51,744 nt of DNA, from NCBI RefSeq assembly GCF_020740895.1, contig NZ_JAILXP010000006.1, positions 1 through 51,744 on the forward strand. The letters run 5' to 3'. Under the pieces are notes generated by a model. The model was not told where the DNA came from. It saw only the letters and a list, made by a program, of their open reading frames with translations, and did not search any database. Position numbers and translations under genes: made by a program. Origin of the DNA: Streptomyces sp. UNOB3_S3 (GTDB taxonomy: Bacteria; Actinomycetota; Actinomycetes; Streptomycetales; Streptomycetaceae). Below are positions 15,752 to 25,510 of the stretch, piece after piece; within the stretch, counting starts at the first letter, position 1; each line of letters opens with the position of its first letter.

Positions 15752-15790
15752 GGGCGGACCCGCTTCCCCGCAGGGAAGCGAGGTCCGCCC
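15752..15790 (-). terminator. Strong hairpin between rpmA and obg
   Basis: GGGCGGACC+CGCTTCCC (15752-15768) pairs with GGGAAGCG+GGTCCGCCC (15773-15780, 15782-15790) with one bulged A and a 4-nt loop. These 17 pairs should end most rplU-rpmA transcripts before obg. Confidence 0.8.
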
Positions 15791-15824
15791 TCGCTCATCG
15801 CTCTACGGCGTACTGATCAGATGA

Positions 15825-16079
15825 TCAGGCGACCGGGACGATGTTGACGACCTTGCGGCCGCGGTGGGTGCCGAACTGCACCGCACCGGCGTTCAGCGCG
15901 AACAGGGTGTCGTCGCCACCGCGACCGACACCGGCGCCCGGGTGGAAGTGGGTGCCACGCTGGCGGACCAGGATCTCACCGGCGCTCACGACCTGACCGC
16001 CGAAGCGCTTCACGCCGAGCCGCTGAGCGTTGGAGTCGCGACCGTTCCGGGTGGACGATGCGCCCTTCTTGTGTGCCAT
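15825..16079 (-). CDS. rpmA: 50S ribosomal protein L27
   Basis: An 84-residue L27. The N-terminus [20 protein letters not shown] and the middle ([16 protein letters not shown], then [10 protein letters not shown]) are diagnostic. L27 reaches the peptidyl-transferase centre with its N-terminal tail. There is no cleavable N-terminal extension of the Firmicutes type. It lies 14 nt downstream of rplU in the usual rplU-rpmA operon. Confidence 0.98.
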   Translation of the reverse strand: MAHKKGASSTRNGRDSNAQRLGVKRFGGQVVSAGEILVRQRGTHFHPGAGVGRGGDDTLFALNAGAVQFGTHRGRKVVNIVPVA

Positions 16080-16093
16080 GTGTTCTCAGTCCC

Positions 16094-16414
16094 TTACTTC
16101 GCCGGGGCGTCGATGCCGGTGATCTTCAGCGCGGTGTGCAGCTGGCGGTGACCAATGCGCTTCTTGTAACCGGTCTTGTTCTTGTACTTCTGGATCCGGA
16201 TCTTGTCGCCCTTGTGGTGGTCGACGACCTCGGCCTGGACCTTCACGCCGGCCAGGACCCACGGGTCGCTGGTGACAGCGTCACCGTCGACGACCAGCAG
16301 CGTGGAGAGCTCGACGGTGTCGCCGACCTTGCTGGTGGAAATACGGTCAACCTCGATGACGTCGCCAACAGCAACCTTCTGCTGACGACCGCCGGTGCGC
16401 ACGATCGCGTACAC
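16094..16414 (-). CDS. rplU: 50S ribosomal protein L21
   Basis: A 106-residue L21: [20 protein letters not shown] at the start, ending with [18 protein letters not shown]. The GTG at 16412-16414 is chosen because GAGAGAG lies 8 nt upstream and L21 proteins begin at this point; a longer open frame to 16567 has no family support. L21 binds 23S rRNA domain I. The long leader (16415-16600) contains hairpins discussed separately. Confidence 0.97.
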   Translation of the reverse strand: MYAIVRTGGRQQKVAVGDVIEVDRISTSKVGDTVELSTLLVVDGDAVTSDPWVLAGVKVQAEVVDHHKGDKIRIQKYKNKTGYKKRIGHRQLHTALKITGIDAPAK

Positions 16415-16571
16415 GCGGAACTCTCTCTCGCTAGGAACGGACCTCTGATGCCAGCCGCTCGCACGGGCGGGGCCCATGACGGTCCTGAAAGGACGAGCGG
16501 CCTCCCCCGGCGTGGCCAGGGGGTGTTTGCTCAGGGGTTTCGGCATCGCACAGGTTTGCACAGACACCGAC

Positions 16572-16595
16572 GGTCAAGGTTACGGGGCCTTGACC
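16572..16595 (-). other. Hairpin in the rne-rplU gap
   Basis: GGTCAAGG (16572-16579) and CCTTGACC (16588-16595) are perfect 8-bp arms around an 8-nt loop. It is followed by a second inverted repeat, GGGGGTC/GACCCCC (16597-16603/16609-16615), whose right arm is also the left foot of the rne terminator. Confidence 0.6.
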
Positions 16596-16610
16596 AGGGG
16601 GTCAAACCGA

Positions 16611-16654
16611 CCCCCTCGCCGGGGCGGGCCGTCAAGGGCCCGCCCCGGCGGGGG
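16611..16654 (-). terminator. rne terminator, about 18 bp of GC-rich stem
   Basis: The left arm 16611-16630 pairs with 16637-16654 around a GTCAAG loop, with one bulged T. It starts only 5 nt past the rne stop codon. Confidence 0.8.
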
Positions 16655-16658
16655 TGAC

Positions 16659-19600
16659 TCAGTCCTCCGCGGCGGGCTCGGCCGCCACGGCCTTCTTCGT
16701 CGTCCGCTTGGCGGGCGCCTTCTTGGCGGCCGTCTTGGTGGCCGTCTTCTTCGCCGTCGCCTTCTTGGCGGTGGTGGTCTTCTTCGCCGCCGCCTTCTTG
16801 GCCGTGGCCGCCTTCTTCGCCGGCGCCTTCTTGGCGGCCGTCTTACGGGCCGTCTTCTTGGCGGGGGCGGCCTCGGGCTCCGCGTCGGCCATGACCTCGA
16901 CGTCGGCCTCGGCCATCACCACGGGCTCCTCGGCGGGCAGCGCCTCGGGCTCCGGTGCGACGGGCTCGGCGGGCGCGACGACGACCACCGCGGTGTCCTC
17001 GGCCCCGGCGGGCGAACCCGCCGGAGCGGACGCCTTACGGGTGGCACGGCGGCGCGGACGGGCCGGGGCGGCCTCCTCGGCCACCGGCGCGGCGGCCTCG
17101 GGCACGACGACGGCCTCGGGCTCGGGCTCGACGACCGGCGCGGGCGCCGCCTCGGGCTCCGGGGCGGGCTCGGCCGGGGCGGCCTTCACCACCACGACCT
17201 CCGCCTCGGCCGGGGCCTCCGGCTTCGGCGCGGACGCCTTGCGGGTCGCCCGGCGGCGCGTACGGCCACCGCGGCGGGCGGCCGCCTCGGCCTCGGCCGG
17301 GCTGCCGAACCACTCCTCGTCACCGCCGACCGAGGGCACCAGCTCCGCCTCGGCCACCGGCACCGGCTCCAGCTCGGGCGCCTCGGCGGCGGCCGGGGCG
17401 GCCTCCACCGGAGCGGCCTCGACGACCGGCTCGGCCGCGGCCTTGCCCTTCTTCTTGCCGCGCTTGCCGCCGACGGCACCGCCGCCACCGCCCACGGAGG
17501 TGGGCTGCTCCATGTGGACGATCACACCGCGACCGTTGCAGTGGACGCAGGACTCGGAGAAGGACTCCAGCAGGCCCTGGCCCACCCGCTTGCGGGTCAT
17601 CTGGACCAGGCCCAGCGACGTCACCTCGGCGACCTGGTGCTTCGTACGGTCCCGGCCCAGGCACTCCAGCAGGCGCCGCAGCACCAGGTCCCGGTTGGAC
17701 TCCAGCACCATGTCGATGAAGTCGATCACGATGATGCCGCCGAGGTCGCGCAGCCGCAGCTGGCGCACGATCTCCTCGGCCGCCTCCAGGTTGTTCCTGG
17801 TGACCGTCTCCTCGAGGTTGCCGCCCTGACCGGTGAACTTGCCGGTGTTGACGTCGATGACGACCATCGCCTCGGTCCGGTCGATCACCAGCGAGCCACC
17901 GCTGGGCAGCCAGACCTTGCGGTCCAGCGCCTTCGCGAGCTGCTCGTCGATCCGGTACGTGGCGAAGACGTCGACGTCGGACGTCCACTTCTGGAGCCGG
18001 TCCGCGAGGTCGGGGGCGACGTGCGAGACATAGCCGTGGATGGTCCCCCACGCCTCGTCACCGCTCACGATGACCTTGGAGAAGTCCTCGTTGAAGATGT
18101 CGCGGACGACACGGACGGTCATGTCCGGCTCGCCGTACAGCAGGCTCGGCGCGCTCGTCGAGATCTGCTTGGACTTCTTCTTGATGTCCTCCCACTGCGC
18201 CTGGAGACGCTCCACGTCACGGCGCAGCTCGTCCTCGCTCGCGCCCTCGGCGGCGGTGCGCACGATGACGCCCGCGTCCTCGGGGACGATCTTCTTGAGG
18301 ATCTGCTTCAGACGCGCGCGCTCGGTGTCGGGCAGCTTGCGGCTGATGCCGGTCATCGAGCCCTCGGGCACATAGACCAGGTAGCGGCCGGGCAGGGAGA
18401 CCTGGCTGGTCAGCCGGGCGCCCTTGTGGCCGATCGGGTCCTTGGTGACCTGGACGAGCACGGACTGGCCGGACTTCAGCGCGGTCTCGATGCGGCGCGG
18501 GCCGTTGCCCATGCCGAGCGCCTCGAAGTTGACCTCGCCCGCGTACAGGACGGCGTTGCGGCCCTTGCCGATGTCGACGAAGGCGGCCTCCATCGACGGC
18601 AGCACGTTCTGGACCTTGCCCAGGTAGACGTTGCCGACGTAGCTGGTGGCCTGCTCCTTGTTGACGAAGTGCTCGACGAGGATGTTGTCCTCGAGCACAC
18701 CGATCTGCGTGCGGTCGCCGTGCTGACGCACGACCATCACCCGCTCGACGGCCTCGCGGCGGGCCAGGAACTCGGCCTCGGTGATGATCGGCACCCGGCG
18801 GCGGCCCTGCTCGCGGCCCTCGCGGCGGCGCTGCTTCTTCGCCTCCATACGGGTCGAGCCCTTGATGGACTGGACCTCGTCGAAGCCCGTGCCGCCCTCG
18901 GTACGGGAGGCGCGCTCGCGCGGCTCGCGGACCTTGACGACCGTGCGCTCCGGCTCGTCGGCGCCCGGCTCGGCCTCCAGGGTCTCACCGCTGCGACGAC
19001 GGCGACGGCGGCGGCGACGGCTGCCGGCGGACGAGAACGCCTCCTCGGCCTCCTCCTCGTCCTCGGGCTCCTCCTCGACGGGCTCGGCGGCCTCCTCGGC
19101 CGGAGCCTCCTCCAGGGCGCCCTCGGCCTCGGCGGCCTCGCCACGGCGGCGACGGCGGCCACCGCGACGACGGCGGCGCGACGGGCGCTCGCCCTGCTCC
19201 TCGTCCTCGGCGACGGCCTCCTCGGCCTCCTCCTCCAGGGCCTCGGGCTCCTCCTCGACCGCCGGGGCGACCGGGGCGACGGCCTCGGCGGGCTCGCCAC
19301 GACGGCGACGGCGACGACGGCCGCGCTCCTCGGCGGGGGCCTCCTCGACGACCTCCTCCGTGCGCTCGACGGCGGCCTCGGCCGCAGCGGCGGCGGCAGC
19401 GGTCTCCGGCGTCTGGAACATCGGCTCGGCGAAGACCGGCGCTTGGAAGACGGCCGTCGGCGGACGGACGGCACGGCGGCGACGGCCGCGCTCCTCGACC
19501 GGGGCCTCCTCGGCGGGGGCGACACGACGGCGCGGACGGCCGCCCTCGGCGGGGGCCTGCTCGGCGGCGGGGGCCTCCTCGGCGGCCCGCTCCGCGGCAC

Positions 19601-20663
19601 CGGCGCTGCCGGCCGCGCGCACGGCGCGGCGACGCGTACGGGCGGGACGGGCCGGGGCCTCCTCGACGACGGGCTCGGCGGCGGCCTCCAGGGCCTCCTC
19701 CGGCTCCTCCTCGGCCGGGGCGGCGACCTCGGCGGCCTGCGGCGCACCCGCCGGGGCGGACACCTTACGGGTGGCACGACGACGCGTACGGGCCGGACGC
19801 GCCTCGGCGGCGGCCTCGGGCTCCTCGGCCTCGGTCACGGCCTCGACGGCGGGCACGACGGTCTCGGCCTCGACGACCTCGGCGACCTGCGGCGCACCGG
19901 CCGGGGCGGACGCGCGGCGCGTGGCGCGACGACGGGTACGGGCGGGGGCGGCGGCCGGGGCCTCCTCGACCTCGACCTCGGTCACGGCCTCGACGGCGGG
20001 CACGACGGTCTCGGCCTCGACGACCTCGGCAGCCTTCGGCGCACCGGCCGGGGCGGACGCGCGGCGCGTGGCACGACGACGCGTACGGGCGGGAGCGGCG
20101 GCCGGAGCCTCCTCGACCTCAGCCTCGACCTCGGCCTCGGCGGCGGGCACGACGGCCTCGGCCTCGACCTCGGCGGCCTGCGGGGCACCCGCCGGGGCGG
20201 ACACCTTACGGGTGGCACGACGACGCGTACGGGCCGGACGCGCCTCGGCGGCGGCCTCGGCGGCGGGCGCCTCCTCGGCGACCGGCTCGGCGGCAGCGGC
20301 CTCGGCGGCCTGCGGCGCGCCGGCCGGAGCCGTCGCCTTGCGCGTGGCGCGGCGGCGGGTGGGTGCCTCCTCGGCCGGGACGGCCTCGGCCGTCGTGGGC
20401 TCGGTGGCGGCCGACGCGGCGGTCTTGCGGGTGACGCGGCGGCGCGGGCGCGCCGGCGTCTCCGGGGCGGCGGCCTCGGCGGCCGGGGCGGCGGTCCCGT
20501 CCGTGGCCCCGGACGCGCCGGAGGCCACGGGCGAACCCGCGGGGCGGGACGCCACTCGGCGACGGCGGCGCGGCGGCAGCGTGTCGCTGGGCGAATTGTC
20601 AGTGTTGTTGCCGGGAACGCTCTGCGCGGCCCCCGGCTCCGTGGGCTCAATGGATTCGAGCAT
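16659..20663 (-). CDS. rne: Ribonuclease E/G with long repeat-rich arms
   Basis: A 1334-residue RNase E/G, the endonuclease for mRNA decay and rRNA/tRNA processing. The catalytic core sits centrally, about residues 640-1050: S1 domain (GDRTQIGVLEDNILVEHFVN, GNVYLGKVQNVLPSMEAAFV), the DNase I-like subdomain with the catalytic Asp (VVIDVNTGKFTG), and the zinc link CVHCNGRG. About 600 Ala/Glu-rich N-terminal residues carry five good copies of an RRRAT(R/K)-x-SAPAGAP element, with further copies near the C-terminus. The final 70 residues are Lys/Ala-rich, like histone H1. The known family arrangement in Streptomyces (RNase ES) also has a central core. ATG at 20661-20663 follows GGGAG by 10 nt. 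A stable hairpin lies in the leader. Confidence 0.96.
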   Translation of the reverse strand: MLESIEPTEPGAAQSVPGNNTDNSPSDTLPPRRRRRVASRPAGSPVASGASGATDGTAAPAAEAAAPETPARPRRRVTRKTAASAATEPTTAEAVPAEEAPTRRRATRKATAPAGAPQAAEAAAAEPVAEEAPAAEAAAEARPARTRRRATRKVSAPAGAPQAAEVEAEAVVPAAEAEVEAEVEEAPAAAPARTRRRATRRASAPAGAPKAAEVVEAETVVPAVEAVTEVEVEEAPAAAPARTRRRATRRASAPAGAPQVAEVVEAETVVPAVEAVTEAEEPEAAAEARPARTRRRATRKVSAPAGAPQAAEVAAPAEEEPEEALEAAAEPVVEEAPARPARTRRRAVRAAGSAGAAERAAEEAPAAEQAPAEGGRPRRRVAPAEEAPVEERGRRRRAVRPPTAVFQAPVFAEPMFQTPETAAAAAAAEAAVERTEEVVEEAPAEERGRRRRRRRGEPAEAVAPVAPAVEEEPEALEEEAEEAVAEDEEQGERPSRRRRRGGRRRRRGEAAEAEGALEEAPAEEAAEPVEEEPEDEEEAEEAFSSAGSRRRRRRRRRSGETLEAEPGADEPERTVVKVREPRERASRTEGGTGFDEVQSIKGSTRMEAKKQRRREGREQGRRRVPIITEAEFLARREAVERVMVVRQHGDRTQIGVLEDNILVEHFVNKEQATSYVGNVYLGKVQNVLPSMEAAFVDIGKGRNAVLYAGEVNFEALGMGNGPRRIETALKSGQSVLVQVTKDPIGHKGARLTSQVSLPGRYLVYVPEGSMTGISRKLPDTERARLKQILKKIVPEDAGVIVRTAAEGASEDELRRDVERLQAQWEDIKKKSKQISTSAPSLLYGEPDMTVRVVRDIFNEDFSKVIVSGDEAWGTIHGYVSHVAPDLADRLQKWTSDVDVFATYRIDEQLAKALDRKVWLPSGGSLVIDRTEAMVVIDVNTGKFTGQGGNLEETVTRNNLEAAEEIVRQLRLRDLGGIIVIDFIDMVLESNRDLVLRRLLECLGRDRTKHQVAEVTSLGLVQMTRKRVGQGLLESFSESCVHCNGRGVIVHMEQPTSVGGGGGAVGGKRGKKKGKAAAEPVVEAAPVEAAPAAAEAPELEPVPVAEAELVPSVGGDEEWFGSPAEAEAAARRGGRTRRRATRKASAPKPEAPAEAEVVVVKAAPAEPAPEPEAAPAPVVEPEPEAVVVPEAAAPVAEEAAPARPRRRATRKASAPAGSPAGAEDTAVVVVAPAEPVAPEPEALPAEEPVVMAEADVEVMADAEPEAAPAKKTARKTAAKKAPAKKAATAKKAAAKKTTTAKKATAKKTATKTAAKKAPAKRTTKKAVAAEPAAED
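19831..20124. repeat. Two near-identical 147-bp tandem units inside rne
   Basis: Bases 19831-19977 and 19978-20124 match closely over the full 147 bp (49 codons, in phase). Diverged relatives of the unit flank them, for example the near-identical stretches around 19731-19820 and 20180-20260. Each encodes an RRRATRR-ASAPAGAP element plus an acidic spacer. Confidence 0.8.
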
Positions 20664-20708
20664 GCGGGCGGTTCTCCCGTCACGCTCCCGGGCGTCGCGC
20701 CGGTTTCC

Positions 20709-20745
20709 GGCCACGGCACCGCGTGATGAGCGCGGTACCGCGGCC
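20709..20745 (-). promoter_or_regulatory. Stable hairpin in the rne 5' leader
   Basis: GGCCACGGCACCGCG (20709-20723) faces CGCGGTACCGCGGCC (20731-20745) across a 7-nt loop. Read as minus-strand RNA all 15 positions pair, two of them as G-U wobbles. On the plus strand those two are mismatches. It lies 46-82 nt upstream of the rne ATG. Confidence 0.6.
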
Positions 20746-20884
20746 CGGGGCGCGATCGCCGCACGGGAGCTGTCGTCTCGCTCGCCGGTTCCGAGTGTCA
20801 CGGCCCCGGCGAAAGTCTCCTGGTCAGTGCACCTGCCGGACCGGGTGGCTCCCTGGTGGCGCGGCGGCGCGGCGACGGCCGTCC

Positions 20885-21664
20885 CTAACGGGGACCTTCC
20901 GGCACCTGCTGCGCGGCGCTGGGCCCGGCGGCCGTTGGTGGGGCGGCCGGGGCGGCGTCGCGGTCGGGCGCGAGCGGGTCGGTCACCCTGCCGGACTCCT
21001 CATCGAGCAGCCCCTGCGCCAGCCTGGTCACCGCTACGGGGACCGGCGGCGCCAGGTCGGCCACAGCGCGGAGACCGGACAGGACGTCGTCGGGTCGTAC
21101 GGCAGGTGTCACGTGCCGAACAACCAGCCGCAGTATCGCACAGGCACCGTCGCCCGGCCTATCGGCCGGGGCGTCGAGGGCCTCGAGTCGGGACACCGCG
21201 CCACGTGCGTCGAAGGTGCGCAACCCGTTTTTGGTGAGGCGCTGGACCTCGACGGTCTCCGCGGCCAGGAACGCCTCCACCGCGCGCCGGGCGTCCGCGG
21301 CCTCGACGCCGTCGAGCCTCAGCTCCCACACGGAAGCCTGAAGGCGGTCGGCGAACGAGGACGTGTGGGCCTCCACCGCGTCGACGATGTCGAGCCCGGC
21401 CGGCAGCGACTCGTCGAGGAGCGCCCGCAGGTGCGCGGGCTCGCGGACCTCGGCGAGCTGGATCTCCAGGTACTCGGCCTCGCTGCCCGTGCCGGTGGGG
21501 GCGGCGTTGGCGTAGGAGACCTTGGGGTGCGGGGTGAAGCCCGCCGAGTACGCCATGGGCACCTCGGCGCGCCGCAGCGCCCGCTCGAAGGCGCGCTGGA
21601 AATCGCGGTGGCTGGTGAACCGAAGGCGGCCGCGCTTGGTGTAGCGCAGTCGGATGCGCTGCAC
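20885..21664 (-). CDS. DUF2344 / TIGR03936 radical-SAM-associated protein
   Basis: A 259-residue protein beginning MQRIRLRYTKRGRLRFTSHR, with the block ending AEVPMAYSAGFTPHPKVSYA, the signature of DUF2344. In many bacteria this domain is fused to, or adjacent to, the B12-type radical SAM protein encoded directly upstream here. Function is unknown; constant association with rne and rplU-rpmA suggests RNA or ribosome maturation. The start is GTG at 21662-21664, but its only Shine-Dalgarno candidate (GAAGGA) is far upstream, so initiation may be weak or leaderless. The last 60 residues are low-complexity Pro/Ala. Confidence 0.9.
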   Translation of the reverse strand: MQRIRLRYTKRGRLRFTSHRDFQRAFERALRRAEVPMAYSAGFTPHPKVSYANAAPTGTGSEAEYLEIQLAEVREPAHLRALLDESLPAGLDIVDAVEAHTSSFADRLQASVWELRLDGVEAADARRAVEAFLAAETVEVQRLTKNGLRTFDARGAVSRLEALDAPADRPGDGACAILRLVVRHVTPAVRPDDVLSGLRAVADLAPPVPVAVTRLAQGLLDEESGRVTDPLAPDRDAAPAAPPTAAGPSAAQQVPEGPR

Positions 21665-21774
21665 TGCGGGTGCGGGCGGCGGTCCTTCGGGCTGTCGCTT
21701 GCCCAGTGTTCTTCAGTCCTTCATTGAGTGCGGTCGTGCTGCTGCCCAGCGTACGCGCGCCGGCCCGGCCGTAA

Positions 21775-21806
21775 GGGGGCGTGCGGGGCCCTCGCCCCGC
21801 GCCCCC
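21775..21806 (-). terminator. Hairpin after the radical SAM gene
   Basis: GGGGGCGTGCGGGG (21775-21788) and CCCCGCGCCCCC (21795-21806) pair with a two-base bulge. It lies just past the radical SAM stop codon and upstream of the DUF2344 gene, so it may reduce read-through into the DUF2344-rne unit. Confidence 0.65.
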
Positions 21807-21820
21807 TCACCGGGTGGGGC

Positions 21821-23746
<1,926 letters not shown>

Positions 23747-23833
23747 CTGGGCGAACCTTCGTGAGCGGGCACAGTGCGACTCTCTAGCGTAACGTGCCGC
23801 GCGAGGAGCCCCGTCCGCCATGATCTTCGCAGG

Positions 23834-25393
23834 TCAGCGCGGTGGGAGGGCCGAAACCCGGTCCGTCACCCGCTCCCACAGGCCCGGCAGCTCCCGTTCG
23901 TCCTGCTCGGCGCGGCGCTCCTCGCGCCCGTAGAGCACCCCGAAGGTGAAGGTGGGCTCCCCCGCGCCCTCCGCCTCGGCGGCGATCGCGCGCAGGGCGC
24001 CCCGGGCCATGACGCTGTCCTGGTGGTCGCCGAGCAGGCTCTGGACGGACTTCATCTGCAGGGCGAAGCGCTTCGCCCCCTTGCCCAGCGCCGGGGTGGC
24101 GGCCTCGGCGGCGTAGCGGGCGCGCTTGGCGGCCTTGCGGGCGTCGTGGAGGGCGGTGTCGCGGTCGTGGCCGGGGGCGGTGGCGAGGGCGTGCTCGACA
24201 CGGCCGGCCAGCCGGCCGTAGTCGCGGAGCATCGCCTTGGCCAGCACCGCTCGCGGTGGCCCGGCGGCGGCGTCGCGCAGGGGCGGGTCGGCGAGGAGGG
24301 CGTCGAGGCGGTCGAGGAGGGTCAGATAGCGGGCGCTGTCGAGCACGCCGGACAGCCGTTTCCGGGAGCCCCGGCGGCCGGCGGCGGACCAGCCGCGCAG
24401 CCGGGCGCGGACGGGGCCGCGGACGAGGGCGCGCGGGAGCTCGTCGAGGCGTTCGCGCAGCCGTTCGGCGAGGACCTCGCGGTCGCGGTCGACGCCCAGT
24501 TCGGCGGCGAGCCACTTCAGCTCCTCGGCGAGGGGGTCGGTCACCCGGCGGTCGAGGACCTTGGCGTGGCTGCGGAAGGAGCCGCGCAGCCGGCGGGTGG
24601 CGACTCGCATCTGGTGGACGGCGTCCTCGGTGCCGAGCCGGGCGCCGGGGTCGAGGGCGACGACGGCCTCGACCTGCCCGCGCAGGAAGGCCAGGACGTG
24701 GTCGCCCGCGCGGGCCTTGGCGGGCAGGCCGGCGGCGGGGCGGCGCGGGGGCTTGCCCAGGCCGGTCTCGCGCAGCGCCCGGGCCAGCTTGCTGGGCGCC
24801 TTCGACGGTCTCAGGCCGGCCGCGCGCAGCAGGGGGTCGAGGGCGTCCAGCAGGGCGGGGTCGGCGCCCTCGGCGAGCTCGATCTCGATCTCGGTCCAGT
24901 GGGCGGTGGCCTTCCCGTCCGGCTCGTCGCCCGTGAGGCGGGTGGCGGTGACCGTGTCGGTGCTCGCCTCGGCCAGCGGGGTGCCGTCCGCGGCGAGCAG
25001 TTGGCGGACCTCCCGGCGCGAGGCGATCCGCATCAGGGGGACCAGCGGGACGTCCCGGGTCCGGGAGCGGACCAGCGCCATGAGCGAGCGCGGTATCGCG
25101 GAGACGGTCAGGGGCGCGCGGATCTCGTCGCGCGCCCCGGGGACGGCCGGTGCGGCGACCGGGAGTTTGAGGTGCCAGCCCTCGTCCGGGCCGCCCGTGC
25201 GCCGGCGCAGGGTGATGCCGGCCGCGGCGAGGCGCAGATCGGCGGTGTCGTAGTAGACGGCGTCGAGCTCGCGCACGCCCTCGTCGGTGACGGTCGCGAC
25301 GGCCGCGGCCCCGCTCAGGTCGGGGAGGCGGGCCGCGCCCGTATCCTTCCCGGCTTCGTACTTCCGCTCGATCTCTCTCACGGTGTCCGCCAT
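23834..25393 (-). CDS. CYTH and CHAD domain protein (polyphosphate-related)
   Basis: A 519-residue protein. The CYTH domain covers about residues 1-200, with the ExExK start (REIERKYE) and basic/acidic triphosphate-tunnel strands (ITLRRRTGG, WTEIEIELAEG). The CHAD domain covers about 225-510 and is helical and His/Arg-rich (VHQMRVATRRLR, ALHDARKAAKRARYAAEA). CYTH proteins hydrolyse inorganic or organic triphosphates; CHAD binds polyphosphate. A role in polyphosphate handling is inferred. It lies 102 nt downstream of rodA in the same reading frame and may be the last gene of the mre transcript. ATG is at 25391-25393. Confidence 0.93.
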   Translation of the reverse strand: MADTVREIERKYEAGKDTGAARLPDLSGAAAVATVTDEGVRELDAVYYDTADLRLAAAGITLRRRTGGPDEGWHLKLPVAAPAVPGARDEIRAPLTVSAIPRSLMALVRSRTRDVPLVPLMRIASRREVRQLLAADGTPLAEASTDTVTATRLTGDEPDGKATAHWTEIEIELAEGADPALLDALDPLLRAAGLRPSKAPSKLARALRETGLGKPPRRPAAGLPAKARAGDHVLAFLRGQVEAVVALDPGARLGTEDAVHQMRVATRRLRGSFRSHAKVLDRRVTDPLAEELKWLAAELGVDRDREVLAERLRERLDELPRALVRGPVRARLRGWSAAGRRGSRKRLSGVLDSARYLTLLDRLDALLADPPLRDAAAGPPRAVLAKAMLRDYGRLAGRVEHALATAPGHDRDTALHDARKAAKRARYAAEAATPALGKGAKRFALQMKSVQSLLGDHQDSVMARGALRAIAAEAEGAGEPTFTFGVLYGREERRAEQDERELPGLWERVTDRVSALPPR

Positions 25394-25465
25394 GACGCCG
25401 AATCTAGTGCGCGAACGGCGCGGGCGGCAGTCCCCCGCCGCCCGGCCGTCCGGAAACCGGCCCGC

Positions 25466-25510
25466 TTGCGCGGAAACCGCTTGTGCGAAAACCGTTTATG
25501 CGGAAACCGG
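25466..25510. repeat. Three tandem 15-bp repeats at the rodA 3' end
   Basis: Units at 25466-25480, 25481-25495 and 25496-25510, consensus TTGTGCGGAAACCGC, with a related GGAAACCG at 25452. The third unit encodes the last four residues and the TAA stop of rodA. Confidence 0.8.

Noticed and set aside
16415-16600. Firmicutes-type L21 leader element before rplU
   Set aside because: Hairpins are present but I cannot match them to the known L21 leader structure.
16476-20726. A 1416-codon plus-strand frame opposite rne
   Set aside because: It mirrors the Ala/Glu/Arg codons of rne; composition is Leu/Gly/Arg/His-rich without domains, and rne on the other strand is unmistakable.
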